From contig JAFWFB010000089.1 of NCBI GenBank assembly GCA_017512625.1, forward strand, positions 1-5,649: a stretch of DNA of 5,649 nucleotides, given 5' to 3'. The translations under genes were made by a program, and so were the position numbers. Within the stretch, counting starts at the first letter, position 1. Every line of letters begins with the position of its first letter. The DNA comes from Erysipelotrichaceae bacterium. Lineage in GTDB: Bacteria; Bacillota_I; Bacilli_A; Erysipelotrichales; Erysipelotrichaceae. This document shows positions 1-5,649 of the stretch, piece after piece. The notes under the pieces were generated by a model. It saw only the letters and a list, made by a program, of their open reading frames with translations. It had not been told where the DNA came from and did not search any database.

Positions 1-255
1 CCGACCCTCTTCTATCTGATCATTACCGGCTTTATTGGCGGCTTTAAGGTCTACAGCGATGCGGTCGCCCTTTTCGGTATCAACCTCAATGCAGCCGGTA
101 TGAATACCCTGGTCGGTTACATCTATGACATGCTCTATGGTGCCAGTGGCGGATATCCGTCCTTTGCTTCCGCCACAGCGATCATCCTGTTTGTGATAAT
201 CCTGACCATCACCTGCATCAATCTCGCCGTCAGCAAGAAGACGGTCCATTATTAG
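1..255 (+). CDS. Carbohydrate ABC transporter permease, UgpA/MalF type (C-terminal part, truncated by window edge)
   Basis: The frame is open from base 1 to a TAG at 253-255 and gives 84 residues, so this is the C-terminal end of a longer protein that starts outside the window. It begins PTLFYLIITGFIGGFKVY, which resembles the segment after the EAA loop in inner-membrane permeases of CUT1 sugar transporters (UgpA, MalF, MsmF families). A final hydrophobic helix (about residues 57-79, rich in I, L and V) is followed by a short basic tail ending KKTVHY. In the family this subunit forms the membrane channel as a heterodimer with a UgpE/MalG partner, and that partner is encoded 10 bases downstream. 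The EAA motif that docks to the ATPase would lie off the left edge. The family call is well supported by sequence and context; the sugar transported cannot be told. Confidence 0.88.
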   Translation, partial: PTLFYLIITGFIGGFKVYSDAVALFGINLNAAGMNTLVGYIYDMLYGASGGYPSFASATAIILFVIILTITCINLAVSKKTVHY

Positions 256-260
256 AGGTG
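254..260 (+). promoter_or_regulatory. Ribosome binding site overlapping the upstream stop codon
   Basis: AGAGGTG lies 5 bases before the ATG at 266 and shares bases with the TAG stop (253-255) of the preceding permease gene. This fixes the start of the second permease and suggests that ribosomes finishing the first gene re-initiate on the second. Confidence 0.7.
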
Positions 261-265
261 ATATC

Positions 266-1144
266 ATGGCAAATACTACCTACGATTACAAAAAGGCTGA
301 AAGACAAAGCCTGCTGCGCTCAAAGATCTTCAAGGTCGTCGTCTATACCTTCCTGATCATCTGGGCTTTGATCGTCCTGTTCCCGTTCTACTGGATGATC
401 CTTACCTCCTTTAAAAGCTACGCCTCCTATAATGGCGAATACATACCTAAGCTGTTTATCACCGAGATAACCACCGAAAACTATCTCAATGCCTTTACTG
501 CGGTACCTCTAGGAAGATATTTCCTTAACACGATCATCTTCACTTTCTTTACTACCGCCTTGATGCTGGTAATAGTTATCCCGGCTGCCTTTGCTTTCTC
601 CCGATTGCGCTTTAAGGGCAAGGACCTGCTTTTCACCGGTTTCCTGGCCCTGATGATGATACCGAATGAGCTGGTCATCATTACCAACTTTGTAACCATC
701 ACCAATCTGAATCTGCGCAATACCTTCTCCGGACTGATCCTTCCATCGGTCATGTCGGTATTCTATGTCTACCTTTTAAGGGAAAACTTTGCCCAGATCC
801 CGGAGGAACTCTATTCCGCCGCAAAGGTCGATGGCTGCAGCGATCTTAAATATCTTTTAAGAGTCATGCTGCCGATCAGCCGTCCGACTATCGTTACCAT
901 CACCATTCTCAAGGTCATCGAGTGCTGGAACTCCTACGTCTGGCCAAGACTGATCACCGACAACCAGGCTTATTTCCTGGTCTCCAATGGTATCCAGACT
1001 ATCAGGGAAAGCGGCTTTGGCCGCGAGAACATCCCTGCCATGATGGCAGCGGTCGTTGTCATCTCCGCTCCGCTGATCGTCATCTTCCTGATCTTTAGAA
1101 AGAAGATCATGGCCGGTGTATCGAGAGGAGGTATCAAGGGATAA
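266..1144 (+). CDS. Carbohydrate ABC transporter permease, UgpE/MalG type
   Basis: This 292-residue protein has the usual length for the second membrane subunit of a CUT1 sugar importer. A basic cytoplasmic N-terminus leads into a first helix at about residues 22-46 ending in FPFYWMILTSFK, the characteristic start of MalG/UgpE/AraQ proteins. Further hydrophobic segments lie near 85-112, 121-143, 154-172, 205-220 and 258-277. The EAA loop that contacts the ATP-binding subunit is at about 180-204: ELYSAAKVDG followed by LP at 202-203, with the conserved A185, A186, D189 and G190. It pairs with the permease encoded just upstream, and the binding-protein gene begins at its stop codon (TAATG). The transported substrate is probably a sugar or glycerol-3-phosphate-like compound by family, but the sequence does not identify it. 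No ATPase gene is in view. Confidence 0.95.
   Translation: MANTTYDYKKAERQSLLRSKIFKVVVYTFLIIWALIVLFPFYWMILTSFKSYASYNGEYIPKLFITEITTENYLNAFTAVPLGRYFLNTIIFTFFTTALMLVIVIPAAFAFSRLRFKGKDLLFTGFLALMMIPNELVIITNFVTITNLNLRNTFSGLILPSVMSVFYVYLLRENFAQIPEELYSAAKVDGCSDLKYLLRVMLPISRPTIVTITILKVIECWNSYVWPRLITDNQAYFLVSNGIQTIRESGFGRENIPAMMAAVVVISAPLIVIFLIFRKKIMAGVSRGGIKG
1126..1131 (+). promoter_or_regulatory. Ribosome binding site of the binding-protein gene, inside the permease gene
   Basis: A perfect AGGAGG lies within the last codons of the upstream permease gene, 12 bases before the ATG at 1144. The spacing is a little long, but the TAATG junction (stop 1142-1144, start 1144-1146) offers coupled re-initiation as well. 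Together they give the binding protein its own strong initiation signal, in line with binding proteins usually being needed in excess over the permeases. Confidence 0.65.
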
Positions 1145-2712
1145 TGAAAAAACTGTTGATCATACTGATAGCAATGATCCTGCTTTCGTCTTGCCATGGA
1201 TCAAAAGAGCTGAATACCTTCGAGGTTCCGGAAAGCTTCGATACTTCCCGCCACTACGAGGTCGTCTTCTGGGCCAAGAATGATACCAACCTGACCCAGG
1301 TCGATATCTATAACAAGGCGATCGCTGATTTTGAGGCACTATATCCGAATATCGATGTCAATATGCGTCTTTATACCGACTATGGCCGGATCTATAATGA
1401 CGTCATTACCAATATCTCCACCAATACCACACCAAATGTGTGTATCTCCTATCCTGACCATATCGCTACCTATCTTACCGGTAACAATATCGTCGTTCCT
1501 TTAAGTCCGCTTTATAGCGATCCGCGCTATGGCCTTGGTGGCAGCGAGCTTAAATACGACGGTCCTGATCAGGATGAAATGATCGAAAAGTTCAAGGACG
1601 AAGGAATGCTCAAGGGCGAATACTATGCTCTTCCGTTCTTACGTTCCAGTGAAGCCTGCTACATTAACAAGGACATGGTCGAGGCTCTGGGTTATGAGAT
1701 CCCGGAAGTACTTACCTGGGACTTCATCTTTGAAGTTTCGGAAAAGGCCATGGCCAAGGATGATGAAGGCAATTTCCTGATCAACGGCCAGAAGGTTCTG
1801 ATCCCATTCATCTATAAGTCGACCGATAACATGATGATCCAGATGTTAAAGCAGCTGGATGCGGGATACGCCGATGAAAACGGAAACATCTCCCTGTTTA
1901 ACGATACGACAAAAGAGATCCTCTACAGGATCGCTGATCAGGCTGAAAAGAAGACCTTCTCGACCTTTAAGATCTCCTCCTATCCGGGAAACTTCCTCAA
2001 TGCGGGACAGTGCATCTTTGCGATCGATTCCACTGCCGGAGCGACCTGGATGGGCAGCAATGCTCCACTTATGGATATCCACGAGAGCAAGAAGGTCGAT
2101 TTCGACTGCGTCGTCAAGATGCTTCCGCAATTCGACATCAACAACCCGAAGATGATCTCCCAGGGTCCTTCGATCTGTATCTTCAACAAGGATGATCCGC
2201 AAGAAGTCCTGGCATCCTGGCTGTTTGCCCAGTACCTTCTGACCAACGAGGTCCAGATCTCCTATTCGCAGACTGAAGGCTATATCCCGGTAACTACCAA
2301 GGCAACGGAAAGTCCTGAATACCTCGACTACCTTTCCCGCAAGGGCGAAGATAACCAGCTTTATTACGACATCAAGATCGATGCGGTCAACATCATCAGG
2401 GATAACATCGAGAATACCTTCATCACGCCGGTCTTTAACGGCTCAGCTTCCTTAAGGGATGCGGCCGGATATCTGATCGAAAGCGTGACCAAATCGGTAA
2501 ACCGCCGTCAGACGGTCGATGAAGAATATATCGATCAGCTGTTTGAAGATACTACCGATCTCTACCACCTGGATCAGATCAATATCTCCGATTCCCGTGC
2601 TGACCTCGGACCGATGCCTGCTGCCTCGATCACTCTGATAGTATCGCTGATCGTCATCTGGATCCTTTTGGGAATCTACTATTTAAGGGATCTTACTAAA
2701 AATAAGAGATAA
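1144..2712 (+). CDS. ABC transporter extracellular solute-binding lipoprotein (UgpB/MalE-like) with a C-terminal transmembrane helix
   Basis: This 522-residue protein starts MKKLLIILIAMILLSSC, a lipoprotein signal peptide with lipobox LSSC and lipidation at C17. The mature part looks like a family 1 solute-binding protein. It has an early strand-helix-strand (VVFWAKN near 41-47, FEALYPNIDVNMR near 63-75), then YYALPFLRSSEACYINKDM (160-178) and GYEIPEVLTWDFIFEV (183-198). This order matches the Y-x-LP, N-K-D and P-x-TW blocks of UgpB-type proteins. A later GYIPV (379-383) is also typical of the family. It should capture the substrate outside the membrane and deliver it to the two permeases encoded upstream. 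It is longer than the usual 420-450 residues and has an extra C-terminal hydrophobic helix at about 494-513 followed by a basic tail (LRDLTKNKR), which would anchor the C-terminus with its tail in the cytoplasm. The substrate is unknown. The start is fixed by TAATG coupling and the lipoprotein signal. Confidence 0.93.
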   Translation: MKKLLIILIAMILLSSCHGSKELNTFEVPESFDTSRHYEVVFWAKNDTNLTQVDIYNKAIADFEALYPNIDVNMRLYTDYGRIYNDVITNISTNTTPNVCISYPDHIATYLTGNNIVVPLSPLYSDPRYGLGGSELKYDGPDQDEMIEKFKDEGMLKGEYYALPFLRSSEACYINKDMVEALGYEIPEVLTWDFIFEVSEKAMAKDDEGNFLINGQKVLIPFIYKSTDNMMIQMLKQLDAGYADENGNISLFNDTTKEILYRIADQAEKKTFSTFKISSYPGNFLNAGQCIFAIDSTAGATWMGSNAPLMDIHESKKVDFDCVVKMLPQFDINNPKMISQGPSICIFNKDDPQEVLASWLFAQYLLTNEVQISYSQTEGYIPVTTKATESPEYLDYLSRKGEDNQLYYDIKIDAVNIIRDNIENTFITPVFNGSASLRDAAGYLIESVTKSVNRRQTVDEEYIDQLFEDTTDLYHLDQINISDSRADLGPMPAASITLIVSLIVIWILLGIYYLRDLTKNKR

Positions 2713-2716
2713 TTTA

Positions 2717-2746
2717 TTAGCATTATTCAGATAATAAACGTATCAT
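2717..2746 (+). promoter_or_regulatory. Possible sigma-A-type promoter for the OB-fold lipoprotein gene
   Basis: In the 60-base AT-rich gap, TATCAT (2741-2746, five of six matches to TATAAT) lies 18 bases after TTAGCA (2717-2722, four of six matches to TTGACA). A 7-base AT-only inverted repeat (TTTATTA 2713-2719, TAATAAA 2732-2738) overlaps it and could be an operator or chance. Separate transcription of the downstream gene would fit its different codon use. The match is only moderate and AT-rich DNA produces such hits readily. Confidence 0.35.
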
Positions 2747-2755
2747 ATAGGTTAT

Positions 2756-2762
2756 AGGGAGG
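2756..2762 (+). promoter_or_regulatory. Strong ribosome binding site of the OB-fold lipoprotein gene
   Basis: AGGGAGG lies 10 bases before the ATG at 2773. An out-of-frame ATG at 2763 is too close to this site to compete, and its frame has no lipoprotein signal. Confidence 0.75.
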
Positions 2763-2772
2763 ATGAAGAAAA

Positions 2773-3480
2773 ATGAAAAAACTTTTAACCTTATTTACCG
2801 CTTTACTTCTTCTGTTAGCTATGGTTGCTTGTACTCCAAAACAGGAAGAGGAACCGACACCGGAACCTACTCCTGAGGTTACCATCACTTCTTTCGAAGA
2901 GTACTGCGCAGCTGAACTGAATACCGAAGTAACAATCGAGACTTATGTTCAGGATCATCAATCATGGTGGGATAACAAGATCACCGTTTACTGTCAGGAC
3001 GAAGTTGGTGCCTACTTCATTTATGAAATGGCCTGCTCCGAGGAAGACGCTGCTAAGCTGGTTCCGGGAACCAAGATCAGAGTTCATGGTTTCAAGTCTG
3101 AATGGTCCGGTGAAGTTGAGATCACTGATGCTACCTTCGAGATCTTAGAGGGAAGCTACATTGCTGAACCTGAAGATATTACCGCCAATGTTGCTGATGA
3201 AAACATCATTGAAAAACAGAACCGCAAAGTCTGCTTCACTGATGCAGTCATCAAGTCTATCGAATACAAGAACGGTGAACCTGGAGATGATATCTATGTT
3301 ACCGCTACTGTTGGCGAGACTGAAATTCCGTTTGTCGTAGAAGTTTACCTGACCGGTACTGATAGCGAAGTTTACACTACCGTTGGTGAATTAAAAGAAG
3401 GCGACACTGTTGATATCGTTGGATTCTTATACTGGTACGAAGGTATGAACCCACATATCACTTCTATCACTGTTAAATAA
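2773..3480 (+). CDS. Secreted lipoprotein with two OB-fold-like domains, function unknown
   Basis: This 235-residue protein begins with a signal peptide (KK, then an L-rich core) ending MVAC, with lipidation at C20. An acidic Pro/Thr/Glu linker (about 24-35, EEEPTPEPTPE) then leads to the folded part. Two beta-rich segments follow, at about 52-126 and 150-235. Both run from an alternating hydrophobic strand through a G-T or G-D turn to a matching end: VPGTKIRVHGF (97-107) with a later EITDATFEI, and KEGDTVDIVGF (208-218) with a later HITSITV. This looks like a tandem duplication of an OB-like fold of the type seen in YhcR-like extracellular nuclease accessory domains. No catalytic motif is visible. 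Apart from C20 it has C45, C74, C88 and C154. It is the only gene here that strongly prefers GTT and GCT codons, a sign of high expression. A ligand-binding role at the cell surface is inference only; no link to the transporter is shown beyond adjacency. Confidence 0.88.
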   Translation: MKKLLTLFTALLLLLAMVACTPKQEEEPTPEPTPEVTITSFEEYCAAELNTEVTIETYVQDHQSWWDNKITVYCQDEVGAYFIYEMACSEEDAAKLVPGTKIRVHGFKSEWSGEVEITDATFEILEGSYIAEPEDITANVADENIIEKQNRKVCFTDAVIKSIEYKNGEPGDDIYVTATVGETEIPFVVEVYLTGTDSEVYTTVGELKEGDTVDIVGFLYWYEGMNPHITSITVK

Positions 3481-3501
3481 TCGATTAACGATAGAAAGAT
3501 T

Positions 3502-3529
3502 AAAAGCCATTCAAATGAATGGCTTTTTT
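3502..3529 (+). terminator. Rho-independent terminator, probably bidirectional, between convergent genes
   Basis: GCCATTC (3506-3512) pairs with GAATGGC (3517-3523) around an AAAT loop. The stem is extended by AAAA (3502-3505) against TTTT (3524-3527), and the T run continues to 3529. It begins 22 bases after the lipoprotein stop. On the opposite strand the same hairpin lies about 20 bases past the tsaD stop and is followed by TTTTAATCTTT, so it can plausibly end that operon as well. Confidence 0.88.
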
Positions 3530-3549
3530 ATTATTCTTTAATAGTGTTT

Positions 3550-4542
3550 TTATGCCAGATCGATGTAAGGCCGGCTAGGATGATCGAAGCCAACGAACTG
3601 TTCGTGTTTTAAGGCTGTAATAGCCGCACAGGCGATCATCAGGGCATTATCGGTCGTGTATTTAAGCGGTGGCAAAATCAGGTCACAGGAGCTTATTTTC
3701 TCTTCTGCCAGGGCTCTTAGACGGCTGTTGCACGCAACACCACCTGCCAGTACCACCATCTTGACATCGTATTCCTCCAGGGCCTTAAGGGCCTTGTTCA
3801 TCAAGAAGTTCAAGGCAGTTTCCTGGAAGTCGTAGGCCAGATCTTCCTTGACGATCTCTTCGCCTTTTTCCATCGCCTTGTGATAGATCTGGATGGTAGC
3901 ATTCTTAAGGCCGCTGAAGCTGAAATTATAGCCATCGACCTTTGGGGTAGGCAGATCGTAGCGATGCTTGCCAAGCTTAGCCAAAGCATCGATCTTCGGT
4001 CCGCCCGGATATTCCAGTCCCATGACTCTGGCTACCTTGTCAAAAGCTTCTCCTACCGCATCATCCAGTGTCGTACCGATGATATCGTAACTGTTATCAT
4101 CCTTCATGATGACCAGTTCCGTATGACCGCCGCTGACGATCATGGCCAGAAGCGGATATTCCATCTTCTTTACCAGATTGTTGATAAAGATATGACCCTT
4201 TAGATGATGGATAGCAATAAGCGGCTTGTTATAGAAAAAAGCCAGGGTCTTCGCTGCAACGCCACCGATATGCAAGGAACCGATCAGGCCCGGTCCGGCG
4301 GTATAGGCGATGACATCGATATCATCCATCTTAAGCCCGGAATCATCCAGGGCTTTTTTAATAACGTAGCTTATTACTTCGGTATGCATCCTGGAAGCCA
4401 CTTCCGGAATGACACCACCGGAAAGACGGTGTACGTCGATCTGGGTACTTACTACCGAGCTGTAAACTTTATAATCTTCATCGATGATGGCACAAGCCGT
4501 CTCATCGCAACTGCTCTCTATCGCTAAAATAATCCTGCTCAT
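3550..4542 (-). CDS. tsaD: tRNA N6-threonylcarbamoyladenosine (t6A) synthase catalytic subunit TsaD
   Basis: TsaD (formerly Gcp/YgjD/YdiE) transfers the threonylcarbamoyl group from threonylcarbamoyl-AMP to A37 of tRNAs that read ANN codons, working in the cytoplasm with TsaB and TsaE. The 330 residues are full length for bacteria (about 330-345). Visible landmarks are ILAIESSCDET (5-15), the metal-binding HxxxH within HHLKGH (H113, H117), SGGHTEL (137-143), DDAVGEAFDKVAR (160-172), YPGGP (178-182), FSFSGLK (207-213), AGGVACNSRLR (266-276) and TDNA (297-300), whose D298 is the probable third metal ligand. The start ATG overlaps the rimI stop as ATGA (4542-4539), with GAGGG (4551-4547) just upstream, so translation is probably coupled. 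It is the last gene before the convergent terminator. Identification is secure. Confidence 0.98.
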   Translation of the reverse strand: MSRIILAIESSCDETACAIIDEDYKVYSSVVSTQIDVHRLSGGVIPEVASRMHTEVISYVIKKALDDSGLKMDDIDVIAYTAGPGLIGSLHIGGVAAKTLAFFYNKPLIAIHHLKGHIFINNLVKKMEYPLLAMIVSGGHTELVIMKDDNSYDIIGTTLDDAVGEAFDKVARVMGLEYPGGPKIDALAKLGKHRYDLPTPKVDGYNFSFSGLKNATIQIYHKAMEKGEEIVKEDLAYDFQETALNFLMNKALKALEEYDVKMVVLAGGVACNSRLRALAEEKISSCDLILPPLKYTTDNALMIACAAITALKHEQFVGFDHPSRPYIDLA

Positions 4543-4973
4543 AACGCCCTCATCATTTCATATGCATCTTCATGGTTGTCACTGTAATAGCCCTCACGGA
4601 CCCTTATTTTGATGAATCCGAACTTTTCGTACATGTTAAGTGCAACCGTATTGGAGACCCTGACCTCCAGGGACATGACTTCGCAATTTAAAGCTTTCGC
4701 TTCCGCGATCATCGCTTCCATCAGAGCCTTGCCAATACCCTGGTGCTGATACGCTTCCCGGACACCGATCGTAATGATATCGGCCCGTTCATAGATCTGC
4801 CAGAAACCGGAAACACCCTTGATCACTCCGTCTTCATCGAAAACGAACAATTTACAGATATCGCTTTTAAGCAGCTGGGACATAAAGCTTTCCCGACTCC
4901 AGGGATTGGTAAACAGCTCGTTCTCGATCTCTGTCACTTCATCGAGATCTTCATAACGCATCTTTCTTATCAT
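4539..4973 (-). CDS. rimI: Ribosomal protein S18-alanine N-acetyltransferase-like protein RimI (GNAT family)
   Basis: From the ATG at 4973 the protein has 144 residues, the usual size for RimI. A longer open frame reaches back to 5066, but its extra 31 residues are low-complexity and lie within tsaB. The ATG at 4973 overlaps the tsaB stop as ATGA (4973-4970) and has AAGGA 9 bases upstream (4987-4983), so it is preferred. It starts MIRKMRYEDLDEV, followed by the family's NPWSRESF (23-30). The acetyl-CoA-binding motif A is at about 68-83 (QHQGIGKAL, matching Q/R-x-x-G-x-G), then LEVRVSN (102-108), A111 and YEKFGF (115-120). In the family the enzyme acetylates the N-terminus of ribosomal protein S18, and it sits in t6A operons in many Bacillota (ydiD). 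The substrate in this organism is assumed from homology; other protein N-termini are possible. Confidence 0.93.
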   Translation of the reverse strand: MIRKMRYEDLDEVTEIENELFTNPWSRESFMSQLLKSDICKLFVFDEDGVIKGVSGFWQIYERADIITIGVREAYQHQGIGKALMEAMIAEAKALNCEVMSLEVRVSNTVALNMYEKFGFIKIRVREGYYSDNHEDAYEMMRAL

Positions 4974-5557
4974 TTCAGGTATTCCTTGTTCTCCTTCAGA
5001 TAATTCGGTACCAGTCCGGATACATCCTCTACCTTTTCGAAGTATTCGATATTGTTTAAAAAACATTCACTGATAGGATAATAGAAGTCTTCCTTGCCAA
5101 GCAGGGAAAGGTCTCCTACCAGATCGTGGCCTTCGGTCTTTAAGTCGTCTAAATAAGCGACGTTATCTTCAATAATACAGCTTCCCTGATCGTAAAGACC
5201 ATTGTAGGCTCTATTGCCTTTAGCATCCATTAAAACCAGCGTATCGGGCTTGTTATTCGCATATAGCCTCAGGGTGCTGATGGTATAGATGTCGATATCA
5301 CTTATATCGCCGATCGTTTTTGCTAAAGTCATGGCGATCCTTACACCTGTATAGGAACCCGGCCCCTTGGAGATGCATATTGCATCGATATCCAGCGGCG
5401 AGATCCCGGCCTTATCATATATTTCTTTTAGTCTTACAAACAGCTCTTCCGACTGATGCTTAAAACAGATCTCATCATAAGCAGCGATGATCTGCTTGTC
5501 CTTTATAAGTGATAGGGAAAGATATTTATATGCTGTATCAATACATAGATAGATCAT
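4970..5557 (-). CDS. tsaB: tRNA threonylcarbamoyladenosine biosynthesis protein TsaB
   Basis: TsaB is the non-catalytic, ASKHA-fold partner that binds TsaD and TsaE to form the t6A37 synthesis complex. From the ATG at 5557 it has 195 residues and starts MIYLCIDTAYKYLSLSL, the typical N-terminal phosphate-1-like strand pair (I-D-T). It then shows KGPGSYTGVRIAMTLAKTI (64-82), equivalent to the GPGSFTGLRIG signature, MDAKGNRAYNGLY (110-122), equivalent to the DAR-x-x-E-VY block, and a C-terminal LVPNYLKE. The frame is open upstream to an ATG at 5596, but that adds 13 residues with no family match. GGAG (5570-5567) lies 9 bases before 5557 and supports the shorter form. It is somewhat shorter than the Bacillus and E. 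coli proteins (about 230), with the loss in the C-terminal half. It overlaps tsaE by 20 bases and rimI by 4. Confidence 0.95.
   Translation of the reverse strand: MIYLCIDTAYKYLSLSLIKDKQIIAAYDEICFKHQSEELFVRLKEIYDKAGISPLDIDAICISKGPGSYTGVRIAMTLAKTIGDISDIDIYTISTLRLYANNKPDTLVLMDAKGNRAYNGLYDQGSCIIEDNVAYLDDLKTEGHDLVGDLSLLGKEDFYYPISECFLNNIEYFEKVEDVSGLVPNYLKENKEYLK
4983..4987 (-). promoter_or_regulatory. Ribosome binding site that decides the rimI start
   Basis: On the minus strand AAGGA lies 9 bases before the ATG at 4973. A second, stronger AAGGAG (4996-4991) sits 17 bases away. Both are inside the end of tsaB and support the short rimI start instead of the one at 5066. Confidence 0.55.
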
Positions 5558-5648
5558 TTTCAAGTTCTCCGATAATTTCCTGATAACCATCACCATGAGG
5601 AATAAAGTTTATCACTCTGGTACGATCATCGATCAGTCTGAAAGAGAT
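5538..5648 (-). CDS. tsaE: tRNA threonylcarbamoyladenosine biosynthesis ATPase TsaE (C-terminal end, truncated by window edge)
   Basis: A minus-strand frame enters from the right edge and ends at TGA 5540-5538, giving 36 residues. The text ISFRLIDDRTRVINFIPHG followed by GYQEIIGEL resembles the C-terminus of TsaE (YjeE/YdiB), where a strand with R-x-I and a P-x-G turn leads into a final helix. The P-loop and other ATP-binding motifs would lie outside the window. In the family this small ATPase binds TsaB-TsaD and powers the t6A37 cycle. Position supports the call: it lies directly before tsaB and overlaps it by 20 bases, as expected for the tsaE-tsaB-rimI-tsaD operon. The call rests on a short C-terminal piece plus context. 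Confidence 0.8.
   Translation of the reverse strand: MSFRLIDDRTRVINFIPHGDGYQEIIGELENDLSMY
5567..5570 (-). promoter_or_regulatory. Ribosome binding site that decides the tsaB start
   Basis: On the minus strand GGAG lies 9 bases before the ATG at 5557, inside the tsaE coding end. This favours the start at 5557 over the in-frame ATG at 5596. Confidence 0.55.
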
Positions 5649-5649
5649 C

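Noticed and set aside
1852..1899. Asp/Asn/Gly-rich stretch in the binding protein (DENGN) considered as an EF-hand-like calcium site
   Set aside because: The spacing of acidic residues does not complete a 12-residue calcium loop; it more likely forms a surface beta turn, as in many binding proteins.
1846..2246. Several open frames on both strands inside the binding-protein gene
   Set aside because: They are shadows of a clear solute-binding protein frame; their translations are rich in Arg and Ser with no family features.
2713..2738. AT-only inverted repeat (TTTATTA / TAATAAA) after the binding-protein stop, considered as a terminator
   Set aside because: The stem has no GC pairs, a 12-base loop and no T run after it, so it would be too weak to terminate; it is mentioned only as a possible operator.
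3880..4527. Two back-to-back plus-strand open frames of 107 codons each, antisense to tsaD
   Set aside because: They lie wholly inside the well-supported tsaD gene, have no suitable ribosome binding site or recognisable protein features, and are in a frame kept open by tsaD codon composition.
4974..5066. 31-residue N-terminal extension of RimI
   Set aside because: It overlaps tsaB, does not resemble RimI, and the ATGA junction with AAGGA at the proper distance gives a standard 144-residue protein.
5558..5596. 13-residue N-terminal extension of TsaB
   Set aside because: TsaB proteins begin right at the I-D-T strand; GGAG 9 bases before 5557 supports the later start, and the extension lies inside tsaE.

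Overview
The window looks like an ordinary chromosomal stretch of a Bacillota (Firmicutes) bacterium of moderate GC (roughly 48% by eye). The evidence is the strong AGGAGG-like ribosome binding sites, Gram-positive-style lipoprotein signals (MKKLL...C) and the tsaE-tsaB-rimI-tsaD gene order, which matches ydiB-ydiC-ydiD-ydiE of Bacillus. The Erysipelotrichia are a plausible home, but that is an impression from protein style and not something I can prove here. There is no mobile element, CRISPR array, tRNA or rRNA.

Left part, + strand (1-2712): the end of a carbohydrate ABC-transporter operon of the CUT1 type. A UgpA/MalF-type permease enters from the left edge. A complete UgpE/MalG-type permease follows 10 bases later, and a solute-binding lipoprotein is coupled to it through a TAATG stop/start overlap. 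No ATPase gene is present. The binding protein is unusual in carrying both an N-terminal lipobox and a C-terminal transmembrane helix.

Middle (2713-3549): a separate 235-residue secreted lipoprotein of unknown function. It has a Pro/Glu linker followed by two OB-fold-like beta domains that appear to be an internal duplication. Its codon use differs visibly from its neighbours (GTT and GCT preferred), which suggests strong expression. A hairpin with a T tract ends it and probably serves the convergent operon as well.

Right part, - strand (3550-5649): a tightly overlapped operon read right to left, tsaE (C-terminal end only), tsaB, rimI, tsaD. TsaE, TsaB and TsaD make the universal tRNA modification t6A37. 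RimI is the protein N-acetyltransferase usually found between them. Overlaps of 20, 4 and 4 bases imply translational coupling. For tsaB and rimI the longest open frames start too far upstream; the better starts are at 5557 and 4973.

Nothing here amounts to a clearly new system. The items most worth a second look are the doubly anchored binding protein and the duplicated OB-fold lipoprotein.
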